From Clostridiales bacterium (GTDB lineage: Bacteria > Bacillota > Clostridia > Oscillospirales > Acutalibacteraceae): a DNA stretch of 62,347 bases. Made by a program: the position numbers and the translations under genes. The number at the start of each line of letters is the position of its first letter. The first letter of the stretch is position 1. Below the pieces are notes generated by a model. It ran no database searches and was not told the origin of the DNA. It saw only the letters and a program-made list of their open reading frames with translations. Below, one piece after another: positions 34,121 through 43,388 of the stretch. The stretch spans positions 1-62,347 of the forward strand of contig DXYF01000020.1 of assembly GCA_019415945.1 (NCBI GenBank), read 5' to 3'.

Positions 34121-36778
34121 GTGAAAAACAAAATCATGAGCGTTGTGCTTACTTTAAGCATGATGCTTTCTTGCCTTGCGTCCGCAGGATTTGTGGCTGA
34201 GGCAAGAACAACCGATGTTTCAGAGGTTAGTGCAGTAACAGACTCTGAAACGACAAGTGCGGACTGCGGTCTTGCAGACAATGTGCAGGACGGTCAGATT
34301 CTTCAGTGTTGGAACTGGAGCTACAACGGTATTAAAGACAACATGGCAAAAATTGCTGAACAGGGCTTCAGTGCGATCCAGACATCCCCTATTCAGACTA
34401 TCAAGGAAACAACTCAAAACAGACAGATGTCAGGCAGCTGGTGGGTATACTATCAGCCGTCAAACTTCAGCATTGAAACAAACGGACAGAATGCGTGCGG
34501 CACAAAAGCTGAATTTGAGGCAATGTGCGACGAAGCACACAAGTACGGAATTAAGGTAATTGTAGACGCTGTTCTCAATCACCTTGCAAACAAGGGAAAT
34601 AATACTATTTCAGATACGATTCCGAGCGACATCAGGGATGACGCATCATGCTGGCATGATGTTTCGGTAAACAGCTGGTATGCTACCCGTTACGATATTA
34701 CACAATATTGTATGGGAGGCCTTCCCGATCTCAATACTTCAAACACAAAGATTCAGAATTACGCTATTTCTTTTCTAAAAGAGGCGATTGACGCAGGTGC
34801 CGACGGTTTCCGTTTTGACGGTGCAAAGCATATTGAAACGCCTGTGGACGACGGATTTTCAAGTCAGTTCTGGCCCAATGTTTTGGGTGCTGCAACAAGT
34901 TATGCACAGAGTACAAGAGGATTTACTCCCTATTATTACGGTGAGATTTTAGATAAGGTAACAGGTGACAACGATACAGGCAATGCTTCAAAGGTACTTT
35001 CATATTACACCTCCGTAATGAGTGTTACGACAAGCTCTGTATCTAACTCAATCCGAAACTCAGTAAACAGCGGAAACGCAAACGGGGCAAAGAGAAGTGA
35101 TTATAATTTAGATGACGGCTCAAGTGCCCCGGCAAACAAGGCCGTTCTTTGGAATGAATCACATGACACATACGCAAGCGGAAAATCAAGCGGACAGAGT
35201 GATGCTACACTTAAAAAGACATGGGCTATGGTCGGTTCAAGAGCAAATTCATGCAGTTTGTATCTTGCTCGCCCTCGCAACTATTCAGATTTGATTGGTA
35301 CGGCAAGCGTTACTGCATGGGGCGACAAAGAAGTTAAGGCAGTAAATCAGTTTAAGAATTATTTTATCGGAGAATCGGAATATCTTTCGAGCGAAGGTTC
35401 AATCGCATATAATGAAAGAGGTACAGAGGGCGTTGTTCTTGTGAATTGCAGCGGATTTTCAACCTCTGTAAATGTTACCGCACATAAGATGGCTTCAGGT
35501 ACATATATTGATCAGGTTACAGGAAATACATTTACTGTTTCAAACGGAAAAATCAGCGGTCAAATCGGTGATACGGGTGTAGCGGTTGTTTATAACGCAG
35601 AACCTGCCGGTCCTTCCGCTTCGGTAACTCCGGGATCAAAAACATATACCGATACTCTGACGCTGACACTAAACTACGAGAACGCAACAAGCGGTCAGTA
35701 TTCTATTGACGGCGGTGCTTACAAAAGCTTTACAGACGGTCAGCAGATAACAATCGGAAAAGACCTTTCTTACGTTACAAAGACAACAGTAACGGTAAAG
35801 GCTTCAAACGGCACTGAAACATCGGATGCAGAAACCTACACATATACAAAGGTTGATCCCAGTGCGGTACAGAAAGTGTATTTTGATAATTCTTCGTATA
35901 ATTGGTCCGATGTGTACGCATATATTTATGTAGATGAATCACAGGAAAATTCCGCATGGCCGGGAGAAAAAATGACAAAGGATCCGTCAACGGGATATTG
36001 TGTTCTCGAAGTTCCCGAAAATCTTGCAGACGGATATGTGATATTCACAGAAAGTGCTTCTGCGACAAATAACCGCTATCCTGCTGACGGTGAGGACGGT
36101 ATGCCTCTTGCCGGAAGAACTATGATTATGAGAGCAGGCTATAGCTGGACAGAATATACAGAGGTTCCGACAACTACTGCCGTGCCGACTACCATAGAGC
36201 CTACAACTGTTGAGCCTACAACGCAGCCGCAGAACAAGGTTCTTATAGGTGATGTTAATCTTAACGGAAAAATTACAATAAGCGATGCAACAGAAATTCA
36301 GATGCATATCAACAGTTACACCGTGTTAAACGGAGATAATGCTGTTGCGGCTGACACAGATAAGAACGGAGTTATCAACATAAAAGATGCTACTGCAATT
36401 CAGTGCTATATTGCAGGAATGAGCGAATCATCTGCCCATTGCGGAGAGTATACAGGCGGACAAGGTTCTGAAACACAGCCGACAACACAGCCTGTTACTG
36501 AACCTGAAAAAAATTATTTGTATTTCAAAAATACAAATAACTGGAGCAATGTAATGGCTTACTATTGGAGCGAAGCAAATACAACAATGGTAACTTGGCC
36601 CGGTGTTGCAACAGAAAATATGGGCGACGGAGTTTATCGAGTAGAGGTTCCCTCCGATGCCGAAATGATTATATTTAATAACGGCAGCGGCGGAAACGGC
36701 AACCAGACAGCCGATATAAAAATAGAAGGCTATAATATGATATACCAAAACGGTGCTTGGTCAAAATATAACGGTTAA
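34121..36778 (+). CDS. Secreted GH13 alpha-amylase with CBM26, dockerin and second CBM26
   Basis: About 885 residues; the GTG at 34121 is eight bases after AGGAG, whereas a GTG at 34112 overlaps that site. Order: signal peptide (1-30), GH13 catalytic domain (about 45-460), a small beta domain (about 495-580), CBM26 (about 588-680, VYAYIYVDESQENSAWPG), Thr-Pro linker, dockerin (about 707-770, loops DVNLNG and DTDKNG), linker, and a second CBM26 (about 800-885). Catalytic motifs are DAVLNH, GFRFDGAKH (D233), YYGEI (E275) and NESHD (D349), close to the AmyE-like GH13_28 group. It should be an endo-acting amylase of a surface amylosome. The internal dockerin between two CBMs is shared with the next amylase. 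Confidence 0.92.
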   Translation: MKNKIMSVVLTLSMMLSCLASAGFVAEARTTDVSEVSAVTDSETTSADCGLADNVQDGQILQCWNWSYNGIKDNMAKIAEQGFSAIQTSPIQTIKETTQNRQMSGSWWVYYQPSNFSIETNGQNACGTKAEFEAMCDEAHKYGIKVIVDAVLNHLANKGNNTISDTIPSDIRDDASCWHDVSVNSWYATRYDITQYCMGGLPDLNTSNTKIQNYAISFLKEAIDAGADGFRFDGAKHIETPVDDGFSSQFWPNVLGAATSYAQSTRGFTPYYYGEILDKVTGDNDTGNASKVLSYYTSVMSVTTSSVSNSIRNSVNSGNANGAKRSDYNLDDGSSAPANKAVLWNESHDTYASGKSSGQSDATLKKTWAMVGSRANSCSLYLARPRNYSDLIGTASVTAWGDKEVKAVNQFKNYFIGESEYLSSEGSIAYNERGTEGVVLVNCSGFSTSVNVTAHKMASGTYIDQVTGNTFTVSNGKISGQIGDTGVAVVYNAEPAGPSASVTPGSKTYTDTLTLTLNYENATSGQYSIDGGAYKSFTDGQQITIGKDLSYVTKTTVTVKASNGTETSDAETYTYTKVDPSAVQKVYFDNSSYNWSDVYAYIYVDESQENSAWPGEKMTKDPSTGYCVLEVPENLADGYVIFTESASATNNRYPADGEDGMPLAGRTMIMRAGYSWTEYTEVPTTTAVPTTIEPTTVEPTTQPQNKVLIGDVNLNGKITISDATEIQMHINSYTVLNGDNAVAADTDKNGVINIKDATAIQCYIAGMSESSAHCGEYTGGQGSETQPTTQPVTEPEKNYLYFKNTNNWSNVMAYYWSEANTTMVTWPGVATENMGDGVYRVEVPSDAEMIIFNNGSGGNGNQTADIKIEGYNMIYQNGAWSKYNG

Positions 36779-36788
36779 ATAGAAATCG

Positions 36789-36826
36789 AACACCCCTGTG
36801 CATTTTTTGCACAAGGGTGTTTTTTA
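36789..36826. terminator. Terminator between the amylase and the AraC gene
   Basis: AACACCCCTGTGC and GCACAAGGGTGTT pair with one mismatch around an A/T loop, followed by TTTTT. On the minus strand the A-rich flank makes weaker termination possible for the convergent AraC gene. Confidence 0.85.
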
Positions 36827-36830
36827 TGTA

Positions 36831-37733
36831 CTAAAATGTTATATAGCTGATTTGCGATGTTTTGTACTTTTTTCTGTATACGCTCGGAGTCATTGAAAAA
36901 CATTTCTTGAATTCTCTGTTAAAAAGTGACAAATTAAGAAAACCGCAGCTGTGTGCAACCTGTAAAATGCTGTCGTCGGTATCTTTTAGCATATTTACCG
37001 CATTATTAAGCCGTAAAAGCTTTATGTATTCAACACATGTCATATTTGTGCTTTCCTTAAAAAGCTTCATAAAATAGCTTGAACTTAATCCCACATGAGA
37101 TGCAATTTGATCAATGCTCAGTTTGTGTTCTGCATTTCTTTGTATATAGCTTATTGATTTTTTTATCAGACCCTTGTTTTCGGGATTAAGGTTTGATACG
37201 GCTGAGAGTGAAATATAATTGTTTTTGTACAGCTCGATAAAAAAGTCAAACAAGTGACGCTTTATTTCGAGCTGATAAACAACACCCCTGTTTAAAATAC
37301 AGCTGTCTGTTTTGGTAAGCGGCAGTTTTAGGCTGTCGTAGCCTTTGTCAAAGCTATGTATTACAGGTGAGATTAATTTTGAATTTTTCAGCTGCGAAAA
37401 AAATTTATCTGTGTTGTATTCGTTATTGCGTGACATAAGATAATCGCTGTCAACCAGATAGCAGATATCAACAAGACTGTTGTCATCTGATTTTCCGCTG
37501 TGAATAATTCTCGGAGCAATAAATATAATATCTCCTGTTTCAACTTTGTAATCGTTATCGTCAATAAAAAAATTACCGCTTCCGCTGACTATGTGGTGTA
37601 TTTCTATTTCCTCGTGCCAGTGAAGCTGAAAACCGGAAAAACCGTCTGAATAATCAAACCGATAATATCTGAAAGGTAAATCCGATTCTTTGTATTCTAT
37701 TGTTTTATTATTGTTATCTTCTATCATATCCAT
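36831..37733 (-). CDS. AraC-family transcriptional regulator
   Basis: About 300 residues. The N-terminal cupin-like sensor (about 15-170) shows FSGFQLHWHEEIEIHHIVSG and GDIIFIAPRIIHSG, typical of sugar-responsive AraC proteins. The C-terminal 100 residues hold two helix-turn-helix motifs: LSIDQIASHVGLSSSYFMKLFKE-type and DSILQVAHSCGFLNLSLFNREFK-type. The ATG at 37733 follows AGGGGA at eight bases; the longer frame upstream is hydrophobic and has no site. The gene sits between two dockerin amylase genes, divergent from the second, so control of starch genes is likely. Confidence 0.92.
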   Translation of the reverse strand: MDMIEDNNNKTIEYKESDLPFRYYRFDYSDGFSGFQLHWHEEIEIHHIVSGSGNFFIDDNDYKVETGDIIFIAPRIIHSGKSDDNSLVDICYLVDSDYLMSRNNEYNTDKFFSQLKNSKLISPVIHSFDKGYDSLKLPLTKTDSCILNRGVVYQLEIKRHLFDFFIELYKNNYISLSAVSNLNPENKGLIKKSISYIQRNAEHKLSIDQIASHVGLSSSYFMKLFKESTNMTCVEYIKLLRLNNAVNMLKDTDDSILQVAHSCGFLNLSLFNREFKKCFSMTPSVYRKKYKTSQISYITF

Positions 37734-37778
37734 TTTGTTTTCCCCTGAAAAATAGAATAGTATCAGTATATAGTATTT

Positions 37779-37808
37779 TTGTACAAGAATTATTGTATAT
37801 ATTATAAT
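37779..37808 (+). promoter_or_regulatory. Promoter of the second dockerin amylase
   Basis: TTGTAC (37779-37784), 18-nt spacer and TATAAT (37803-37808). The palindrome at 37824-37844 lies just downstream of the expected start point. Confidence 0.65.
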
Positions 37809-37829
37809 ATAATATCTGTTGTATGACAA
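37801..37829 (-). promoter_or_regulatory. Promoter of the AraC regulator gene
   Basis: On the minus strand TTGTCA (37829-37824), 17-nt spacer and TATAAT (37806-37801). The -35 box lies inside the palindrome, which would allow autoregulation. Confidence 0.6.
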
Positions 37830-37844
37830 GACAGATACTTGTCA
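37824..37844. promoter_or_regulatory. Palindromic operator between AraC regulator and amylase
   Basis: TGACAAG-N7-CTTGTCA is a perfect 7-bp inverted repeat. It overlaps the -35 of the regulator promoter and sits at about +10 to +30 of the amylase transcript. It is the best candidate site for the AraC protein. Confidence 0.55.
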
Positions 37845-37869
37845 AAATTTTAGAAGTTGGTGGAATTAA

Positions 37870-40371
37870 ATGAAATGGAGTAAGAAAATTATCAGCACAT
37901 TTACAGCTGCTGTGCTGGCATTCTCATCGGTTGCCGGATATTCGGCTGCGGTGACAAACAGCAATGAAGTTGCGGCTTCGTCAACGGTTGACTTTGAGCT
38001 TGCGGATAATGTTCAGGAGGGCGTTATTTTGCATTGCTGGAACTGGTCGTACAACAATATTAAAAAGTACCTTCCGCAGATTGCAGCTGCGGGATATACT
38101 TCTGTTCAGACCTCTCCCGTAACACAGCCCAAGGATTATTACTGGGAGGGTGTTGCATACGGCAATGTAGGCATACCTGACGGAACAGGAGGAACAGACT
38201 CCAACTGGTGGAAAAGCTATCAGCCTGTAACGGCGAATATTTGTGATAACGGTTACAGCTGGTACGGCACAAAAGACGAGTTTAAGTCAATGTGCGAGGA
38301 AGCAGAAAAATACGGAATCAAGGTTATTGTTGATATAGTAGCAAATCATATGGGAAACATTGAGGGATGGAAAATCGGCTCTGTCGAAGAGGTTATGAGC
38401 GATATTTCTCCTCAGGTGGGACAGTTTTGGAATCCCGATATGCTGACTGACCCGTCGTATTGGCATATCAGCACAAGCTGGGTTCACTCAAGCGACGGCC
38501 GTTTCGATGTTACACAGGGTAATATGGGAATGCCTGACCTTAACACCGGCGACACAAAGGTTCAGCAGATGATTTTAGATCTTCTCAAGGAGTGTATTGA
38601 CTGCGGTGCAGACGGATTTAGATTTGACGCGGCAAAACACATTGAAACTCCGGCTGACGACCCCGCTTTTGCAAGTGATTTCTGGGATGTAGTTCTCGAC
38701 GGTGCTACAAGCTATGCTCAAAGCACAAAGGGTATAACACCTTACTATTACGGAGAAGTACTCAACAGAATCGACAGCACCGCGGCAGAGAATTATTATT
38801 TGAGTAAGATGTCGGTTACCGATAATTCAACAGGTGATAATATAAGAAATTCATTAAAATACGGCAATGTCGGCGGTGCGTCAAATCCGGGCTACTGCTC
38901 CTATGCCCACGGACAGGGCGACAAGGTAGTTCTTTGGGCTGAATCTCACGACACATATATGGGAGGCGGTTCGTCCTATGACTGCAATGACTCGACTATC
39001 AACAAGGCTTGGGCAATCGTTGCGTCAAGAAAGGATTCAACAGGTCTTTATTTTGCAAGACCTTACTATTCCTACGAAAGACTCAACGGCGACCAGAACG
39101 GATATGACGCAAGAAAAGATCCCAACCAAATGGCTCAGGAGATAAGACAGACTCAAATGGGCGAAGTCGGTACCCTTACATGGATGGATACCTGCGTTGC
39201 GGAGGTAAACCGCTTTAGAAATCACTTCGTAGGTCAGAGCGAAAGCCTCGGAAGCTCAGGCGATTCGCTGTTCTACAATGTAAGAGGCAACAGCGGCGTT
39301 GTTCTTGTAAGTTCTAAAGGACCGTGCGATGTAAGCGTTAATCTTCAGGGTAAAATGAAGGACGGTACATACACCGATCAGGTTACAGGAAACACATTTA
39401 CCGTTAGCGGCGGAACAATCAAGGGTTCAATCGAAAACGCAGACGGCATAGCAGTTATTTATAACACTACATCGGTTCCCAGAAATACGATTGAAGCTCC
39501 CAGAGAAAATTTTGCTGCCGAGTCTATTGATATTACCGTGGGACTTAGCAACGCATCAACAGGTACATACAGCATTAACGGTTCAACTCCCGTAACATAC
39601 ACATCCGACGCCACATTCTCTATCGGTGCGGGAGACGCTGTCGGTACAGAATATACTGTTGAGCTTACAGCAACAGACGGATCAAACAGTACATCAGCTA
39701 CATATTGCTTTACAAAAGAAACCAAGGATGTTACTTATCCTACAGAGCCTGATTATTCAGCTCCGACTCAAACAGACCCAACGGTAGTTACAACAGAACC
39801 GACTTCGACACAGCCTTCATTTACACAGCCGACAACTGAGCCACAGAGCAAAGTGCTTATCGGTGATGTAAACTTGAACGGTTCAATTTCAATCTCTGAT
39901 GCAACAGAGGCACAGCTTTATCTTGCAGAAAGCAAAACTCTGGCTGATGATGCACTTACTGCGGCAGATGTTGATAAAAACGGTACAGTTAATATAAAGG
40001 ATGTAACTTTGATTCAGTATTATCTTGTGGATTTAAAAAGCGACGAGTCATACTGCGGAACATATACAGGCGGTGCAATAACTCCGACAGAACCTGTTTC
40101 CAAAAATTATCTTTATTACAAGAACACCAACAACTGGAGCAAAGTAATGGCATATTATTGGAGTGATGAAAATACAACGATGACAGTATGGCCGGGAGTT
40201 GCTGCGGAAAATATGGGCGACGGAGTTTACCGTTTAGAGGTTCCGTCTGACGCTACGATGATTATCTTTAATAACGGCAGCGGCGGAAACGGAAATCAAA
40301 CCGCGGACTTAACAATCAGCGGAATGAACAAGATTTACGACAACGGTACATGGTTAGATTACAACGATTAA
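37870..40371 (+). CDS. Secreted GH13 alpha-amylase with dockerin and CBM26
   Basis: An 833-residue secreted amylase similar to the one at 34121. Order: signal peptide (1-27), GH13 domain (about 40-520) with DIVANH, GFRFDAAKH (D253), YYGEV (E296) and AESHD (D361), a small beta domain (about 540-620), Thr-Pro linker, dockerin (about 660-725, loops DVNLNG and DVDKNG) and a C-terminal CBM26 (about 745-833). It lacks the extra CBM26 before the dockerin that its neighbour has. The C-terminal modules of the two proteins are nearly identical in long segments, which suggests duplication or module exchange. GGTGG precedes the ATG. It is divergent from the AraC gene. Confidence 0.92.
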   Translation: MKWSKKIISTFTAAVLAFSSVAGYSAAVTNSNEVAASSTVDFELADNVQEGVILHCWNWSYNNIKKYLPQIAAAGYTSVQTSPVTQPKDYYWEGVAYGNVGIPDGTGGTDSNWWKSYQPVTANICDNGYSWYGTKDEFKSMCEEAEKYGIKVIVDIVANHMGNIEGWKIGSVEEVMSDISPQVGQFWNPDMLTDPSYWHISTSWVHSSDGRFDVTQGNMGMPDLNTGDTKVQQMILDLLKECIDCGADGFRFDAAKHIETPADDPAFASDFWDVVLDGATSYAQSTKGITPYYYGEVLNRIDSTAAENYYLSKMSVTDNSTGDNIRNSLKYGNVGGASNPGYCSYAHGQGDKVVLWAESHDTYMGGGSSYDCNDSTINKAWAIVASRKDSTGLYFARPYYSYERLNGDQNGYDARKDPNQMAQEIRQTQMGEVGTLTWMDTCVAEVNRFRNHFVGQSESLGSSGDSLFYNVRGNSGVVLVSSKGPCDVSVNLQGKMKDGTYTDQVTGNTFTVSGGTIKGSIENADGIAVIYNTTSVPRNTIEAPRENFAAESIDITVGLSNASTGTYSINGSTPVTYTSDATFSIGAGDAVGTEYTVELTATDGSNSTSATYCFTKETKDVTYPTEPDYSAPTQTDPTVVTTEPTSTQPSFTQPTTEPQSKVLIGDVNLNGSISISDATEAQLYLAESKTLADDALTAADVDKNGTVNIKDVTLIQYYLVDLKSDESYCGTYTGGAITPTEPVSKNYLYYKNTNNWSKVMAYYWSDENTTMTVWPGVAAENMGDGVYRLEVPSDATMIIFNNGSGGNGNQTADLTISGMNKIYDNGTWLDYND

Positions 40372-40401
40372 TTGTTCATTAGTCTCACACTTTATAAAAT
40401 G

Positions 40402-40435
40402 AAAAATTCCCACGGATAAAACCGTGGGAATTTTT
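40402..40435 (+). terminator. Terminator after the second dockerin amylase
   Basis: AAAAATTCCCACGG and CCGTGGGAATTTTT form a long perfect stem with a short A-rich loop, 30 nt after the stop codon. The A and T runs make it bidirectional in form. Confidence 0.92.
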
Positions 40436-40496
40436 CTTGTTTGAGTAGTGTTTAATTTAAAAATGATCAAGAGAAAAATAAAATTGTATGTTTTTG

Positions 40497-40525
40497 TTGT
40501 AAAACAGTGATATGTGTGTTATAAT
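40497..40525 (+). promoter_or_regulatory. Promoter of alr
   Basis: TTGTAA (40497-40502), 17-nt spacer and consensus TATAAT (40520-40525), about 95 nt upstream of the proposed start codon. Confidence 0.7.
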
Positions 40526-40619
40526 ACAGAACTGAATAATTAAGTATAAGTTGCAATGAATTTAATAAAGTTTATTTTCAGATTTTACTGATTACCATAT
40601 GTTGAAAGAAGGCTTTGGT

Positions 40620-41738
40620 TTGAGAAAGCTCGCTCAAAGAACAGAGGCTGTGGTAAGCCTGAGTGCTATTGAACACAACATAAAAAATATCAGAAGCCGT
40701 CTTAATGACGGTGTTGAAATAATGGCTGTTCTCAAAGGCGACGGATACGGACACGGCGAAAAGGGGATTTATCCGACTCTTAAAAAATGCGGTGTTGAAA
40801 GATACGCCGTAGCTGTTTGGGAAGAGGGTGCGTCGCTTCGCAAGGCAGGTGCGGTAGAACCGATACTTTTGCTCGGCGACACCTGCGACGGTCAGCTCGA
40901 AAATTTGATAAAATATAATCTTACGCCCACAATATTTTCGCCGGATACTGCCGAAAAGCTCAATTTGCTTGCAAAATGGAGCGGAGTTGTACAGCCGATA
41001 AATATAAAGATTGACACCGGAATGAGCAGAATCGGTTTTCCTGCCGACGAATCGGCAATACCTGTTATAAAGAAAATAAATGAAATGGAAAACCTGAAAA
41101 TTACAGGTGCCTTTACTCACTTTTCAAGGGCTGATGAAAAAGACGGTGAAAGTGCATTAAAGCAATACGGTTTGTATCTCGATATGATAGCAAAGCTTGA
41201 GTCTGAGGGTATTGAAATTCCCTGCAAGCATGTTGCAAACAGTCCTGCAATATTGCTTCGCCCCGAAACACAGCTTGATGCGGTCAGAGCCGGAGATATA
41301 CTGTTCGGGCTTTGTGCAATAGACGAGGACGACTGGCAGGAAGAGGATTTTCGTCAGGTAATAAGCTGGTACACCTATGTTGTTATGGTCAAAGAGGTTC
41401 CGAAAGGTACCGAGGTCGGTTACGGCGGAACATTTGTAACATCAAGACCTACAAAGATTGCGACAATCCCCGTCGGATTTGCTGACGGCTACAGCAGACG
41501 CCTTTCAAATATAGGTAAGGTGATGATAAACGGCAGGGAAGCTCCCATTATCGGAAGAATTTGCATGGACCAGTTTATGGTTGATGTTACTGATATAGGT
41601 GATGTTAAGAGAGGCGATACCGTTTCGCTGCTGAATGACAAATTAAGCGTGCTGTGGATGGCTGATTTGCTCGATACAAATGTAGATGAAATTGTATGCG
41701 GAATCTCAAAAAGAGTTCCGAGAATCTATGAATATTAA
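40620..41738 (+). CDS. alr: Alanine racemase
   Basis: About 372 residues of a PLP-dependent fold III racemase making D-alanine for peptidoglycan. The PLP lysine lies in MAVLKGDGYGHG, the second catalytic residue in VGYGGTFVTSRPTKIATIPVGFADGYSR, and the DTGMSRIGF and GRICMDQFMVDVTD segments are typical; only short parts are quoted. An ATG at 40599 has no ribosome binding site, while the TTG at 40620 is preceded by AGAAGG at about eight bases and gives a usual N terminus, so I prefer it, with moderate certainty. Confidence 0.93.
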   Translation: MRKLAQRTEAVVSLSAIEHNIKNIRSRLNDGVEIMAVLKGDGYGHGEKGIYPTLKKCGVERYAVAVWEEGASLRKAGAVEPILLLGDTCDGQLENLIKYNLTPTIFSPDTAEKLNLLAKWSGVVQPINIKIDTGMSRIGFPADESAIPVIKKINEMENLKITGAFTHFSRADEKDGESALKQYGLYLDMIAKLESEGIEIPCKHVANSPAILLRPETQLDAVRAGDILFGLCAIDEDDWQEEDFRQVISWYTYVVMVKEVPKGTEVGYGGTFVTSRPTKIATIPVGFADGYSRRLSNIGKVMINGREAPIIGRICMDQFMVDVTDIGDVKRGDTVSLLNDKLSVLWMADLLDTNVDEIVCGISKRVPRIYEY

Positions 41739-41807
41739 TAATATAAGTTTCTAAAAATTGCGGATAAATATATTATGTGTTTTAAACTGAGTACAGGAGT
41801 GGTAATT

Positions 41808-42827
41808 ATGGCAGACAAGGGTTATATTTTCAGAGTATTAAAAAACGCAAGCTTTGCTAAGATGAAAACGGCGATAAAAGCAGTTCATGAGAAGTCGGGC
41901 AAAAACAGCGTAAAGATATTTTTTGATATGCTGTGGTGTGCAAAACGCTACGGTGCGGGTTATTATGACTATCAGATTTTTGCTTTTTACAATCTTAACA
42001 AGGAACAGAGAAAGACATTTGTTACAAGGCTAATCAGCAAAAAGCTTAATATGTATATGAATGATACTGAGTACGCTCATTTTTTTGACAATAAAGACGA
42101 GTTTAACGAGCTTTTTAAGGATTACATCGGAAGAGGTTATCTGCAAATGGATAAATCCTCTAAGGAAGAGGTTAAAAAATTTGTTGAGTCAAGAGAGTAC
42201 CTGTTTTGCAAGATGCAGGATAAGGAATGCGGAATCGGCTGCGAAAGGCTTAAGGTGAGCGATTTTAAGAGTTTTGACGACCTTTATAAATATCTAATTG
42301 ACAAGGGATTTTGCACCATTGAAGACAACATTCAGCAGCACCCTGCGTTGTCAAAACTATACCCCAATGCCGTAAACAGTATGCGAATAATTACAATTCT
42401 TGACGACAACAAAGTTCCTCACTGCATTTACATCGTTCAGAAAATGGGAAAGGGCGGAAGTATAATAGACAATAACTGCCTGTTTACCCCTGTTGACATA
42501 GAAACCGGAAAAATGAAGTATCCCGCACATTCGGGCGACACTACAAAGGGTATTATATACACAGAACATCCGGATACCCATGTAAAAATTGTTGGTTATC
42601 AGATTCCTTATGTAAAAGAAGCGGTAGAAATGTGTTTGAAGGCAGCACAGGTAGTGCCGCAGATAAGATACATCGGATGGGATGTGGCAATTACTCCGAA
42701 CGGACCTGCTATTATCGAGGGCAATACCTATTGTGCCCACGATTTTTGGCAGCTTCCTCCTCACACACCTGATAAAATCGGCGTGCTTCCCACAATTAAA
42801 AAATATGTTCCGAGCTTTATTTACTAA
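41808..42827 (+). CDS. ATP-grasp protein, sugar-transfer-associated type
   Basis: About 339 residues. The C-terminal half resembles the ATP-grasp family often found with capsule or sugar-transfer genes: VNSMRIITILDD, YIVQKMGKGGSIIDN, and the metal-binding end GWDVAITPNGPAIIEGN. These enzymes form amide bonds using ATP; the substrate here is unknown. The N-terminal third is basic and helical. The ATG at 41808 follows AGGAG at eight bases; an ATG at 41775 has no site. It follows alr by about 70 nt and a terminator comes next, so a cell-envelope role is possible. Confidence 0.75.
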   Translation: MADKGYIFRVLKNASFAKMKTAIKAVHEKSGKNSVKIFFDMLWCAKRYGAGYYDYQIFAFYNLNKEQRKTFVTRLISKKLNMYMNDTEYAHFFDNKDEFNELFKDYIGRGYLQMDKSSKEEVKKFVESREYLFCKMQDKECGIGCERLKVSDFKSFDDLYKYLIDKGFCTIEDNIQQHPALSKLYPNAVNSMRIITILDDNKVPHCIYIVQKMGKGGSIIDNNCLFTPVDIETGKMKYPAHSGDTTKGIIYTEHPDTHVKIVGYQIPYVKEAVEMCLKAAQVVPQIRYIGWDVAITPNGPAIIEGNTYCAHDFWQLPPHTPDKIGVLPTIKKYVPSFIY

Positions 42828-42835
42828 AAAACGCA

Positions 42836-42865
42836 GGGCAGGCTTTTTAGCCTGCCCCGTTTATA
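42836..42865 (+). terminator. Terminator after the ATP-grasp gene
   Basis: GGGCAGGC and GCCTGCCC form an 8-bp stem with a T-rich loop, followed by CGTTTATATT. It also faces the minus-strand small gene at 42912. Confidence 0.8.
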
Positions 42866-42911
42866 TTATAAAAACATCCTTAGCATCAACATTAGTAACA
42901 GTTATCCGTTT

Positions 42912-43034
42912 TTAGCAGCCGCAGCCGCAGCCTGTGCTTTCAGAACCATTGTTACCGCAGCAGCAGAGGATGATGATAAGAAGAATAATCCAAGTGCAGC
43001 AGTTGTTGTTTCCGTTTCCAAAAAGATTACACAT
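42912..43034 (-). CDS. 40-residue Cys-rich membrane peptide
   Basis: A very short gene with a strong AAAGGAGG site ten bases before its ATG. The peptide has a polar start (MCNLFGNGNNNCC), a hydrophobic span (TWIILLIIILCCC), and the tail ends TGCGCGC, so 9 or 10 of 40 residues are Cys. It resembles small high-cysteine proteins annotated in Clostridia under the odd name chorion class high-cysteine HCB protein 13. Function is unknown. Metal binding at the membrane is a guess. No other gene shares its transcript. Confidence 0.75.
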   Translation of the reverse strand: MCNLFGNGNNNCCTWIILLIIILCCCGNNGSESTGCGCGC

Positions 43035-43281
43035 AAGCTTTCCTCCTTTCGTTTACACTACATACTATTTCAAAAATCAAAATCGGTTACATATTTTTAA
43101 AAAAATTTTAACCTGTTTGGAAAATATTTACTATAATCACATAATCAACACAATTTTATATTAGAATCAGTAAAACAAAAAATATCATTTTAAAAATTGT
43201 TTGAATTTGTTATCAAAATTGTAATATTTTGTTCGTTATGCAATCTCTATAAAAAAATCAAAAATATTTTGTAAATAGAGG

Positions 43282-43310
43282 TTGATTTTTTTCTCGTTTT
43301 TGTGTAATAT
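43282..43310 (+). promoter_or_regulatory. Promoter of the PucR-type regulator
   Basis: TTGATT (43282-43287), 17-nt spacer and TAATAT (43305-43310). The rest of the 350-nt AT-rich gap between 43035 and 43388 shows no gene. Confidence 0.55.
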
Positions 43311-43388
43311 GTATATGAGGACGATTGTATTTTATAAATAATTACAGTCAAGTAAATTAGAAATTGCGTAGAAAAAGAGGTAAGTGTT

